A DNA stretch of 62,330 nucleotides from A07HB70 sp964512675 (GCA_964512675.1 CAZEJR010000013.1:1-62330), one strand, 5' to 3'; positions 52,995 to 60,751 are shown, counted from the stretch's first letter. Notes: generated from the letters alone by a model not told the origin. A program made the numbers and translations.

Positions 52995-53906
52995 ATGCCC
53001 GACCCCGCCGACGTCACCGTCCTCGTCCCCACCCTGAACGAGGCCGAAACCGTCGGCGGGGTCGTCTCCGTGTTCGGCGAGGCGGGCTACGACGACGTCC
53101 TCGTCGTCGACGGCGGCTCGACCGACGACACCCGCGATGTCGCCCGTGACGCCGGCGCCCGCGTCGTCCGGCAGTCCGGGGGCGGCAAGGGACAGGCCGT
53201 CCGCGAGGCGGTCCACGACCACGTCGACCGGCCGTACGTCCTCCTGCTCGACGGCGACGGCACCTACCGTCCCGAGGACGCCGACGCGATGCTCGCGCCG
53301 CTGGACGAGGGCTACGAGCACGCTGTCGGGAACCGCTTCGCCGACCTCCGCCCGGGCGCGATGACCCGCCTGAACCGGCTGGGCAACTGGCTGATCAACC
53401 GGGCGTTCGCGCTGGTCCACGGCGAGCGGCTCGCGGACATCCTCTCTGGCTACCGCGCCTTTACTCGCGGGTCGTTCGAGCGGATGCGCCTCGAGTCGGA
53501 CGGGTTCGGCGTCGAGACGGAGATGGCCGTCGAGTGCGTGAAACGCGGCGTCCCGACGGCGGTCGTGCCGATCACGTACAAGTCGCGACCGGCCGGGTCG
53601 TCGACGAACCTCCGGCCGTTCCGGGACGGCGGGGTCATCCTGCTCGAGATCTACCGCCGCGCGAAGACGAACAACCCGCTGTTCTACTTCGGGAGCGTCG
53701 GCCTGCTGTCGCTCACGGGCGGCGGGGTCGTCGCCGCCTACGTCGCCGTCGAGTGGCTCACCCGTCGGGTCTCACACGAGGTGCTCGCCGTCGTCGCCGC
53801 GTTCGGGATCATCGTCGGCGTCCAGCTGCTGATGTTCGGCGTGCTGTCGGACATGCTGCTGGACCTCCACGAGGAGCAGATGCGGCGGATCGACGAGCGG
53901 GAGTGA
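52995..53906 (+). CDS. aglJ: AglJ, dolichol-phosphate glycosyltransferase (GT2)
   Basis: 303 residues. VTVLVPTLNEAETVGGVVSVF, VLVVDGGSTDDTRDVA, SGGGKGQAVREAV, LLLDGDGTYRPEDADAML (metal site), NRLGNWLINRAFALVHG, DILSGYRAFTRGSF and FGVETEMAVECVKRGVPT. Two C-terminal membrane helices lie around 235-290. AglJ adds the first sugar to dolichol phosphate in the haloarchaeal N-glycan pathway. It closes the island opposite aglB. Confidence 0.93.
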   Translation: MPDPADVTVLVPTLNEAETVGGVVSVFGEAGYDDVLVVDGGSTDDTRDVARDAGARVVRQSGGGKGQAVREAVHDHVDRPYVLLLDGDGTYRPEDADAMLAPLDEGYEHAVGNRFADLRPGAMTRLNRLGNWLINRAFALVHGERLADILSGYRAFTRGSFERMRLESDGFGVETEMAVECVKRGVPTAVVPITYKSRPAGSSTNLRPFRDGGVILLEIYRRAKTNNPLFYFGSVGLLSLTGGGVVAAYVAVEWLTRRVSHEVLAVVAAFGIIVGVQLLMFGVLSDMLLDLHEEQMRRIDERE

Positions 53907-53930
53907 CGGGTCAATGCGTCGGCCGTTCGG

Positions 53931-54182
53931 CTACGCGTTCCGGTCCAGCCACGCACAGAATGCCTCGAAGTCACGGGCACCCGCGCTCTCGGCGACCTCG
54001 CGGAGCGTACCCGTCCTGAGTTCGTCGTGGAGCGGAACCGTCACACGCCGACGATCGTCTTCGTTCGTCGGGTGCTCGTAGTAGAGTTGTGCGTGGTCGC
54101 CGGTCGTCCGTCGCCACTCGAACCCGCCGGCGTTGACCAGCACCGTCACGACCTCGCGTCCAGAGAACGTCCGGCGGCTCAC
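53931..54182 (-). CDS. hicA: HicA-family toxin
   Basis: 83 residues. SGREVVTVLVNAGGFEWRRTTGDHAQLYYEHP is the HicA double-stranded-RNA-binding-like fold with the catalytic His in GDHAQL, and VTVPLHDELRTGTLREVAESAG follows. HicA toxins cleave mRNA and are neutralised by HicB. The GTG start (54182) lies 1 nt past the hicB stop. The order is antitoxin first, the reverse of the usual hicA-hicB order. Confidence 0.8.
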   Translation of the reverse strand: MSRRTFSGREVVTVLVNAGGFEWRRTTGDHAQLYYEHPTNEDDRRRVTVPLHDELRTGTLREVAESAGARDFEAFCAWLDRNA

Positions 54183-54183
54183 C

Positions 54184-54453
54184 TCAGTCGAGCACGTCTG
54201 GCGGCTCGCGGTTGCCGGTCTCGTTGGCTGCCGGATCGATGCCCAGTTCGCGGAGCTCCGCGTCGGTCGGCTCGCGGCCAGCGTGGCCGTCGGAAAGCGC
54301 AACCGCGTCATCAAGGTTCTCCAGGGCGTCTACGCGGCGTTTGCCCTGTGTCGCCACCCCCGTTTCGACGTCTTTCGCGACCCACCAGTCGCCGTCGTGC
54401 CAGAGCCGGATCTCTCCGTCCCGGGGATCGTCGGGCTGCGTCGGGCGAGCCAT
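54184..54453 (-). CDS. hicB: HicB-family antitoxin
   Basis: 89 residues. EIRLWHDGDWWVAKDVETGVATQGKRRVDALENLDDAVAL is the partial RNase-H-like HicB domain, and the C-terminal tail GREPTDAELRELGIDPAANE would wrap the toxin. The start at 54453 (MARPTQPDDPRDG) is chosen; an in-frame ATG at 54471 is also possible. It forms a complete module with hicA. Confidence 0.8.
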   Translation of the reverse strand: MARPTQPDDPRDGEIRLWHDGDWWVAKDVETGVATQGKRRVDALENLDDAVALSDGHAGREPTDAELRELGIDPAANETGNREPPDVLD

Positions 54454-54559
54454 CACCGCAGTGTTCGGCACGAACCGTATAACCGTTCGGCCCGCCGGGC
54501 GGTTGGGGCTCGTTCCCTATGTCTCGTCTGGCCACGACGAGCAGGATCGCGTGAGGACC

Positions 54560-54640
54560 GCAGCGGGGCGACCGCAGCTGGCTCAACACCGACCGGGTCA
54601 AGCTCGCGTGGTACTCCGTAAAAACAGCCGGAAGGTGCCG
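54560..54640 (-). pseudogene. Fragment duplicating the 3' end of the DUF5789 gene
   Basis: The minus strand reads EYHASLTRSVLSQLRS, which matches EYRANSTRSVLGQLRS at the end of the DUF5789-type protein at 55384-55710. The preceding codon is out of frame by one T and the rest of the gene is absent. Confidence 0.6.
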
Positions 54641-54709
54641 ATGGTGTTGTCGGACATGGCATATCGTAGTGACACCTCGTGAAGATATGGAGGGAACGAC
54701 GACGGCCCG

Positions 54710-54965
54710 TTAACTGCGATACTCGTCGACGTCGACGACGGCCCTCGTCTCCTCGTGCGTGAGATCGTGGTCGTTCGAGACGACGGTCGCTTCCACTCGC
54801 CGGGCGAGCGCGCCGACGAGTGTGTCGGCAGCGCACATCTTCGGCCCGGGCGGGTGGACCTCGCCGGCGAACTCGGCAGCGCGGACGACGAGCGTCTCGT
54901 CGACCTCGACCCCGTCGACGAAGTCGAGCGCGGCCCGAACGCCGGGGAGACCGACAGTCGACGGA
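54710..54965 (-). pseudogene. N-terminally truncated VapC-type PIN toxin
   Basis: The frame from LPGVRAALDFVDGVEVDETLVVRAAEFAGEV through CAADTLVGALARRVEATVVSNDHDLTHEETRAVVDVDEY is the C-terminal half of a haloarchaeal PIN-domain RNase. The later acidic residues (AADTL, NDHDL) are kept, but the first 60 or so residues with the first catalytic Asp are missing. The VapB-like gene just upstream is intact, so the module is reduced to its antitoxin. Confidence 0.7.
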
Positions 54966-54983
54966 TCGGACGTTCGACCATCT

Positions 54984-55205
54984 TCATCCGGTCCGGTCGA
55001 GCGTCTTGCGTTTCCCGCGTTCGTGGACCTCGCGGGCCTCCTCGGTGGCGTCGGAGTCGGCAAAGAACCCCATCCCACCGGTGAGGTCGCGCTCGCCTCT
55101 GAGGATGCGCTCCAGTGCGTCGCTGTAGCTCTCGCCCTCGCGCCGTCGGTCGTCGATGAGAGACTTCACGCGGTCGGTCACACGGATAGTGTTGTCTGCG
55201 GCCAT
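54984..55205 (-). CDS. VapB-like antitoxin
   Basis: 73 residues. TIRVTDRVKSLIDDRRREGESYSDALERILRGER is a ribbon-helix-helix-like DNA-binding domain of the haloarchaeal VapB type, followed by a charged C-terminal tail that normally binds VapC. It lies directly upstream of the truncated PIN-domain fragment. It may persist as an autonomous repressor. Confidence 0.75.
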   Translation of the reverse strand: MAADNTIRVTDRVKSLIDDRRREGESYSDALERILRGERDLTGGMGFFADSDATEEAREVHERGKRKTLDRTG

Positions 55206-55383
55206 CGTAGGTCCGTGGGCGGTAGGTGCTCGCCGTATACGCCCTTCTGGAACGTATTCGTTCACACAGACGAGAGTGGAGATGGGACGAGCGCTCGCAG
55301 GAAGAGACCGCGTCGCTGTTGGCATCTCGACACCCCGCTCTATACGTCCCGTCGAACCAGGCACCCAGAACGACGGTCGCTCG

Positions 55384-55710
55384 TCAGAACGGCAGGAGCG
55401 AACGGAGCTGCCCCAGCACCGACCGCGTCGAGTTCGCGCGGTACTCCTCGAAGACGGGGTGGAGCGCGTCGAGCAGCTCGGTCTCGTTGTCGAACTCGCG
55501 GGCGGGCACGCGGTCGAGCACGTCCGACAGCGCCACCTCGCTCCCGGAGGCGTCGTACGGGACCGACTGGTCGCCGAGCGTCCGGAGCAGCTCGTCGTCG
55601 GTCGCGGGCCAGTCCACCTCGGCCTCGTCCAGCCTCGCGTCGAGCGCGGCGATCCCGAACGCGAGCGTCTCCGGCTCGCTGTCGTCGTCTTGGGGCGGCC
55701 TGACTGCCAT
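55384..55710 (-). CDS. DUF5789-type haloarchaeal protein
   Basis: 108 residues. SEPETLAFGIAALDARLDEAEVDWPATDDELLRTLGDQSVPYD is typical of DUF5789 small acidic proteins, and the C-terminus FEEYRANSTRSVLGQLRSLLPF is basic and amphipathic. The function is unknown. The start at 55710 (MAVRPPQ) is supported by a TTTACA box about 28 nt upstream; the frame further upstream is not protein-like. A broken copy of its 3' end lies at 54560. Confidence 0.7.
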   Translation of the reverse strand: MAVRPPQDDDSEPETLAFGIAALDARLDEAEVDWPATDDELLRTLGDQSVPYDASGSEVALSDVLDRVPAREFDNETELLDALHPVFEEYRANSTRSVLGQLRSLLPF

Positions 55711-55844
55711 TACACACCCTGAGAGGGGATCGCTTGTAAACCCCGTCCGTCGCGGCGGGAGTCCCTCGGAAACGCAGCGAGTTGCCGACACGAGCATAGC
55801 GGCGATGGTGCTCGTCGTTTCGGCAGCGCGTACACCGGACAGTG

Positions 55845-56237
55845 TTACTCGTCGGTGTCTGTATCCGGTTCTAACGGGAGACGGTCGGGGTCGACGTTCT
55901 CGTACGCGGTGTCAGAGCTCAGTATCGAGTGGCCACGGGTCTCCGCAGCCGCAGCGTGGAACGCATCGAACGCGGTCAGTCCGTCCTCGACGTAGTTCGC
56001 AGCCTTGAGCACAATCTGATGTTCCTCCTCCGTCTCGACGGGGACGACATCGAGCATATTCGAGAACAGCCTGACGTGCTCGAACTCGTGGCGCTCCCGG
56101 ACGAGCAGAAGCTCCAGATACGAGCACGTGGACGTGACGACGTCGCGTTCGTCCAGTGCGTCCTCCGCTCGGCCTTTGAGTCAGTCGGAGTCTTCGATCG
56201 GGGCGAGGAGAAAATCCGTTTCGACGTACGCTGTCAT
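55845..56237 (-). pseudogene. VapC-type PIN toxin with in-frame TGA
   Basis: The frame from ATG 56237 reads MTAYVETDFLLAPIEDSD, then TGA (56181-56183) where TGG (Trp) would be expected, then LKGRAEDALDERDVVTST and on through a complete PIN domain to 55845. All acidic active-site positions are present (ETDFLLA, SYLELL, FDAFHAA, SSDTAYE). The only visible defect is the stop at codon 19. The ATG overlaps the upstream antitoxin stop (ATGA), as in functional VapBC operons. Confidence 0.85.
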
Positions 56238-56497
56238 TCGGTATCGTCTCCCGCCGGGCGCTCACGACGTTCGGCCCGTGTTCGGGCGTCCGCTTTCGCC
56301 CGCGCTCTCGCTCCGTCGCGGAGTTCGTCTACGGACTTCCCGTCGAACGCACCACCGGCTGCCTCGCGGAGCGCCTGAATCGGGTCCTCGTCGATGGGGA
56401 CGAGCTCGAGACGGTCCTCGTACTCGACAACGTGGAACTTCTCGCCGTACTTCCGCCGCAGTTTTGCAGACAGGCAGAGTCGTCCGTTCGAATCCAC
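56234..56497 (-). CDS. AbrB-type VapB antitoxin, start uncertain
   Basis: 87 residues from GTG 56497: VDSNGRLCLSAKLRRKYGEKFHVVEYEDRLELVPI is an AbrB/MazE hairpin domain, and a Lys/Arg/Glu-rich tail follows. The frame reads backward into SATTSLEVDSNG, which looks like the natural N-terminus, but the codon expected to be ATG is ATA. Either GTG is the true start or the gene has lost its start. It is coupled to the TGA-interrupted vapC. Confidence 0.7.
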   Translation of the reverse strand: MDSNGRLCLSAKLRRKYGEKFHVVEYEDRLELVPIDEDPIQALREAAGGAFDGKSVDELRDGARARAKADARTRAERRERPAGDDTE

Positions 56498-56680
56498 TTC
56501 GAGTGACGTAGTTGCGGATATCGTCCCACGTATAAAGAAATTGTTCCAAGTGCATCATCCATTCACAGCCGGGGCGCACCCCGAGCAGGGACGACGAGGC
56601 CTTGGATCGGGCCGACCGCTCGATCCCCACAGGGAGACGCGCTCGTCGTCTCTGTGCCCGCGCTCCGCCGAGACGGAGCC

Positions 56681-56890
56681 ATGGCCGAGTACACCACCGT
56701 CTCCGTGCCGAAGGAGTTCGCGGCCCGCGTCGAGGAGACCATCGAGGGGACGAGCTTCACCAGCACGAGCGACCTCGTGCGGTTCCTGCTGCGGAGCATC
56801 GTCGTCGAACACCAGCGCTCCGGCGAGCTGACCGAGGCGGAGTTCCGGGAGATAGCCGACCAGCTTCGCGACCTGGGCTACCTAGAGTGA
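56681..56890 (+). CDS. Ribbon-helix-helix protein
   Basis: 69 residues. MAEYTTVSVPKEFAARVEETIEGTSFTSTSDLVRFLLRSIVVEH is a CopG/Arc-like RHH fold; the C-terminal 25 residues are acidic and helical. No toxin gene is adjacent, so it may be an orphan antitoxin or an autonomous small regulator. Its 3' end overlaps the convergent JAMM-like gene by 9 bp. Confidence 0.75.
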   Translation: MAEYTTVSVPKEFAARVEETIEGTSFTSTSDLVRFLLRSIVVEHQRSGELTEAEFREIADQLRDLGYLE

Positions 56891-57301
56891 CTCGACGGGG
56901 GGCTCGGCGTCGACGACCGTGAGGCCGAGCCGACGGCCCGAGCGTGCGAACGCCGCGAGCTGCTCGCGCTCCCACGGCGGGACGGCGACGACGACGGCGG
57001 CGGCGAGGTCGTCCTCGCGGGTGAGCGCGAGCGGTCCGGTCGGGTGCGAGACGAACCGCGCGGTCCCGCGTCCCGCCGGGCGCCCGAGGTCGACGCCGAA
57101 CACCGCCCGGACGGAACCCCCGGCCTCGGGGAGGTAGAGGTGGGTGAGCACCGACTGGTCGGCTGGCACGCCGAGGTCGCGGTCGAAGGCGCCCGCTCGC
57201 GTCGCGTCGAGGACGACGTTCGCGCGGTCCGGGTCGGCCTCGCGGGCGCGGCCGAGCAGCGCCTCGACCAGTCCCGCGGTGACGTACACCTCGTCGGTCA
57301 T
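56882..57301 (-). CDS. JAMM/MPN-like protein lacking a zinc ligand
   Basis: 139 residues. The segment FVSHPTGPLALTREDDLA fits the JAMM motif H-S/T-H-x10-D at His86 and Asp97, but the first His is Val84. The usual upstream Glu is not evident (RANVVLDAT). This suggests a catalytically dead JAB/MPN fold, as in scaffold subunits. The match rests on one motif, so it is tentative. It follows the MBL-like gene with a 1-nt gap and probably forms an operon with it. Confidence 0.45.
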   Translation of the reverse strand: MTDEVYVTAGLVEALLGRAREADPDRANVVLDATRAGAFDRDLGVPADQSVLTHLYLPEAGGSVRAVFGVDLGRPAGRGTARFVSHPTGPLALTREDDLAAAVVVAVPPWEREQLAAFARSGRRLGLTVVDAEPPVESL

Positions 57302-57302
57302 C

Positions 57303-57965
57303 TCAGCCGAGGAACGCCTTCGCCGCGTTGAGGTAGGCCCGCGGGAGCGTCTTTCGGGCGTTCCGGAGGGCGGTCGCGAGCGCGGCTGCCCCGTCGTCGC
57401 GGACGCCCTCGCCGTGACCGACCCGGAGGTGTGTCGGCGAGCAGCCGCCGAGTTCGTCGCGCGGCGGGACCGGCCGGAGCATCGGGTGGACGCCCAGCCG
57501 CTCGTCCGGCGCGCAGTAGTAGGGCACCGTCCCGACCGCTTCGGGCACGTACAGGCTGTCGCCGGCGCGGACGGCGACCTCCTGCCACGGCGGCGTCGAC
57601 GCGTCCCGAACCCGGACCGTCTCCATCCCGCCGACCGTCCGGTCGAACCGTTCGACCGGCGCGTCGACGTCGACGCCGTCGAACCACGACGGGACGTGGA
57701 CGGCGACGTCGTGGCGCCGCGCGACCGCGGCGGCGTCGCGCCAGTGTCGGTCGAGACAGGTGACGACGCCCGCGACCGAGCCGACGTCGGCGACGAGGTC
57801 GTCGACACCTGCGGCGTCGACCGGGTCGAGCACCCACGCCTCGCCCTCCGACGCGACGGCGTGGCTCGCCCGGCGCATCCCCTCGTCCGGATAGGCGATC
57901 CAGCCCACGCCGTCGTCGAACCGGTCGACCGCCCGCAGGTCCGGGCGGCCACCCTTCATCGGCAT
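57303..57965 (-). CDS. MBL-fold-like haloarchaeal protein without the HxHxDH motif
   Basis: 220 residues. Its beginning (WIAYPDEGMRRASHAVASEGEAWVLDPVDAAGVDDLV) and VVTCLDRHWRDAAAVARRHDVAVHVPSW follow the layout of metallo-beta-lactamase-fold proteins. The metal motif is replaced by LDRHWRDA, and the final PTHLRVGHGEGV keeps a His. It is probably a degenerate or non-canonical hydrolase. ATGs at 57965 and 57959 are alternatives. Confidence 0.55.
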   Translation of the reverse strand: MPMKGGRPDLRAVDRFDDGVGWIAYPDEGMRRASHAVASEGEAWVLDPVDAAGVDDLVADVGSVAGVVTCLDRHWRDAAAVARRHDVAVHVPSWFDGVDVDAPVERFDRTVGGMETVRVRDASTPPWQEVAVRAGDSLYVPEAVGTVPYYCAPDERLGVHPMLRPVPPRDELGGCSPTHLRVGHGEGVRDDGAAALATALRNARKTLPRAYLNAAKAFLG

Positions 57966-58066
57966 ACGTCTCGTAGAGGAGGGGCGGTTAAGTCGGCGTC
58001 GGATACACGGCGCCGGCAGGGGGTGGCGGCGAAAGTCGTTTTATACCCGTCGACGAACGGCTACGT

Positions 58067-58156
58067 GTGACTGTGCTGATCGGCCCGACCGGGGCGACTG
58101 TCGTCCGCCACGGCGAGAGCCGCAGACCGTTCGACGGGGGGTGGTGCCGGTGGTGA
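58067..58156 (+). CDS. Possible 29-codon leader ORF before the cyclodeaminase-family gene
   Basis: GTG at 58067 opens a short frame (VTVLIGPTGATVVRHGE..) that ends in a TGA overlapping the GTG start of the next gene (GTGA at 58153-58156). A TTTATA box at about 58039-58044 is 24-28 nt upstream, the right place for a leaderless transcript beginning at this ORF. No similarity was recognised. It may be a real small protein or a translational coupling device. Confidence 0.35.
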   Translation: MTVLIGPTGATVVRHGESRRPFDGGWCRW

Positions 58157-58734
58157 CCGCAGACCGGTCCGTCGAGGAGTTCCTCTCGGGCGTGGCGTCG
58201 TCACAGGTCGCCCCGAGCGCCGGCGCCGTCGCCGCGGTCACCGGTGCGCTGGGCGCGTCGCTCTGCGAGATGGTCTGTGTCCACACCCCGACGGCAGAGA
58301 CGCCGCCGAGCCTCGCCGACGCCCTGCCGGAGCTGACGGCGCGGCGAGAGCGGCTGGTAGAGCTGGCAGCCGCAGACGCGGCGGCGATCGAGGCCGTACA
58401 GACGGCGTTCGACGCGTCCGGCGGGGCGGACCACGAACAGGCGGCGCTCCGGCGCGCGACCGACGTGCCGGTCCAGATCGCGGAGGCGGCCCGGGACGTC
58501 GCCGACACCGCGCCCGCCGTCGCGGCGCAGGGCACACGGAACGCTCGCCCGGACGCGGTCGTCGGTGCGTCCCTCGCGCGGGCCGCGGTCACGTCCGCCG
58601 GCGTGATCGTCCGGGCCAACCTCGGGCTGGTGACCGACGAGGCGTTCGCCGACGACGCCCGCGTCCGGGTCGAGGCCGCAGAGCGGACAGCCGAGACCGC
58701 GGTGTCGGCGCTCGCCGGCGGGTCGGAGGACTGA
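58153..58734 (+). CDS. Cyclodeaminase/cyclohydrolase family protein (FTCD C-terminal-like)
   Basis: 193 residues, all helical. VEEFLSGVASSQVAPSAGAVAAVTGALGASLCEMVC is the family N-terminus, followed by ELAAADAAAIEAV, VPVQIAEAARDV and ASLARAAVTSAGVIVRANL. It matches methenyl-tetrahydrofolate cyclohydrolase/formimino-THF cyclodeaminase domains, so a role in folate one-carbon metabolism is likely. The GTG at 58153 is chosen because it overlaps the preceding tiny ORF; upstream GTGs at 58141-58150 are possible. Confidence 0.8.
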   Translation: MTADRSVEEFLSGVASSQVAPSAGAVAAVTGALGASLCEMVCVHTPTAETPPSLADALPELTARRERLVELAAADAAAIEAVQTAFDASGGADHEQAALRRATDVPVQIAEAARDVADTAPAVAAQGTRNARPDAVVGASLARAAVTSAGVIVRANLGLVTDEAFADDARVRVEAAERTAETAVSALAGGSED

Positions 58735-58777
58735 GTCGACCGGAGAGGGTCCACGGCGGCGAGCGCCGAGCGGGCAG

Positions 58778-59071
58778 CTACAGCCGCGAGGTGTCGACGT
58801 CGGCGTCGGGCGGCGTCACCACCAGCGTGTCCCGGAAGTGCGTCAGCGTCCCGCCCATCTCGGACACCTCGCGGGCGAACGGCGCCGCCAGGGCGTTCAG
58901 GTCGCCGTCGACGGCGAGCAGGAGGGTGCGGCCCTCGGCGACGAGTTTGACCCACTCCTCCGGGTCGGCCGTGCCGTCGAGCACCGCGACCGTCACGTCG
59001 CCGGACCCGGCCTCGTCGGCGTCGTCGAGCTGCTCCTCGGCGGCCCGGAGGTCGAGGTCGAAGTCGCTCAT
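58778..59071 (-). CDS. DUF5779-type haloarchaeal protein
   Basis: 97 residues. MSDFDLDLRAAEEQLDD, EEWVKLVAEGRTLLLAVDGDLNALAAPFAREVSEMGG and THFRDTLVVTPPDADVDTSRL match the haloarchaeal DUF5779 family over its whole length. The function is unknown. The start at 59071 is by family N-terminus; the frame extends ten codons further but without family character. Confidence 0.75.
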   Translation of the reverse strand: MSDFDLDLRAAEEQLDDADEAGSGDVTVAVLDGTADPEEWVKLVAEGRTLLLAVDGDLNALAAPFAREVSEMGGTLTHFRDTLVVTPPDADVDTSRL

Positions 59072-59122
59072 ACCGTTCGTGAGGTGGGCTCGGATCAAAA
59101 GCGTTCGGCCCTCACGCCCGTC

Positions 59123-59335
59123 TCAAGACGTACGCTTTCGGTCGAGTCGGTCTTCGATCTCGTCGAGCGCGGCGCTCGCCGTCTGCTCGTGGCGTCGTTC
59201 AGGCGGTGCCTCGCGGACGACGAGCCGGGCGCCGTACCGGAGCGCCTCCGAACGCGAACCGAACACGCCGTCCTCGACGAGGCCGTCGAGACGGGCGACG
59301 AGTGCCGGCGGGAGAGACCGGAACCGAGCGTCGCT
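59123..59335 (-). pseudogene. Ribbon-helix-helix protein without a visible start codon
   Basis: The minus strand reads SDARFRSLPPALVARLDGLVEDGVFGSRSEALRYGARLVV, a clear RHH domain, and ends EIEDRLDRKRTS. No ATG, GTG or TTG precedes the domain in frame. A GTG at about 59336 is out of frame by a small deletion. It was probably a functional antitoxin-like regulator that has lost its start. Confidence 0.55.
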
Positions 59336-59445
59336 GCCCTCACACCCGTCTGTGGGCGATAGTATCTGATAGACACCCTGTCGGCTGGCCGCCCCACGGC
59401 GATACGGACAGGCTTAAGTGTCGAGTCCTTTTCCGTCCGGACACA

Positions 59446-60679
59446 ATGTCCCACAACTCGGACACGGAGGATTCGTCGGATTCCCCGGCGGATCGAGTTC
59501 TTCCAGGGCACGTTAGCCCGTACTGAGACCGAGATCGACGAGGTCCGGATCTTCGACACCACGCTCCGCGACGGGGAGCAGTCGCCACGTACGTCGTTCT
59601 CCTCCGAGGAGAAACTAGAGATAGCACGGCTGCTCGACGAGATGGGGACCCACGTCATCGAGGCCGGGTTCCCCGTCAACTCCGACGCGGAGTTCGAGGC
59701 CGTTCGCGACATCGCCGAGACGACCGACACGACGGTCGCCGGACTGGCGCGGGTGGTCGACAGGGACGTCGAGGCGGCAGTCGACTCGGGCGTGGAGATG
59801 GTCCACGTGTTCGCGTCGACGAGCGACGTCCAGATCGAGGACTCGATGCACGCGACCCGCGAGGAGGTGATCGAGCGCTCGGTCGACGCGGTCGAACGAG
59901 TCGTGGCGTCCGGGGCGACCTGTATGTTCTCCCCGATGGACGCCACCCGGACGGACGAGGACTACCTGATCAGGGTGGTCGAGGCCGTCTCCGACGCCGG
60001 AGCGGACTGGATCAACCTGCCGGACACCTGCGGTGTCGCGACCCCGACACGGTTCGCGACCATGGTCCAGACGGTGCTGGAGTACACCGACGCGAGGGTC
60101 GACGTCCACGCCCACGACGACTTCGGGCTGGCGACCGGCAACGCGATGGCCGGCTTCGAGGCCGGCGCCGCACAGGCACAGGTGAGCGTCAACGGCATCG
60201 GCGAGCGGGCCGGTAACGCCGCCTACGAGGAGGTCGTGATGGCCGCCGAGGCGCTGTACGGCGTCGACACCGGCGTCGACACCGAGCGAATCTCCGAGCT
60301 GTCCCGGCTGGTCGAGGAGGCCAGCGACATGCCCGTGCCGTCGAACAAGCCGGTCGTCGGCGCGAACGCCTTCAGCCACGAGAGCGGCATCCACGCCGCC
60401 GGAGTGCTGGAGAACACCGACACGTTCGAGCCGGGCGTGATGACCCCAGAGATGGTCGGGGCGACCCGGGAGTTCGTCCTCGGCAAGCACACCGGCACCC
60501 ACTCCGTCCGGAAGCGGCTGAACGAGATCGGGTTCGACCCCACGGACCCCGAGGTGCGCGAGGTGACCCGTCGGGTAAAGGAGTTCGGCGCCGAGAAGCG
60601 CCGGGTGACCGTCACCGAACTCGAGCAGTTCGCCCGCGAGGTGGGCGTCGAACGGGAGCCGGGGGTCCGCGCGGACTGA
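59446..60679 (+). CDS. leuA: 2-isopropylmalate/(R)-citramalate synthase, with 5' frameshift
   Basis: The natural N-terminus MSHNSDTEDSSDS starts at 59446. The next part, RRIEFFQGTLARTETEIDEV and IFDTTLRDGEQSPRTSFSSEEKL, is one frame over, joined at a CCCC run (59483-59486) by one extra base. From there the frame is intact to 60679: GTHVIEAGFPVNSDAEF, VDVHAHDDFGLATGNA, GIGERAGNA and HESGIHAAG. It condenses acetyl-CoA with a 2-keto acid in leucine or isoleucine synthesis. Total length is about 410 residues, so the long C-terminal regulatory domain of bacterial LeuA is absent. If the shift is real, the first usable ATG is 59642, after the catalytic DTTLRDGEQ, and the product would be inactive. 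Confidence 0.85.
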
Positions 60680-60719
60680 TGCCCGTCGGGGAGGGCCGTG
60701 GCCCGGCGACGGTTCACAA

Positions 60720-60729
60720 GAATTATAGC
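60720..60729 (+). promoter_or_regulatory. TATA-like box of the ilvB leader
   Basis: AATTATAGC at about 60721-60729 is the only AT-rich patch in the leuA-ilvB spacer. It lies about 25 nt before the leader-peptide ATG (60752) and about 150 nt before ilvB. Confidence 0.55.
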
Positions 60730-60751
60730 CGTCCCATCGATTCAGACGTGT

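Noticed and set aside
55845..56237. TGA in vapC as a selenocysteine codon
   Set aside because: Haloarchaea are not known to use selenocysteine and no SECIS-like hairpin follows; a Trp-to-stop mutation is simpler.
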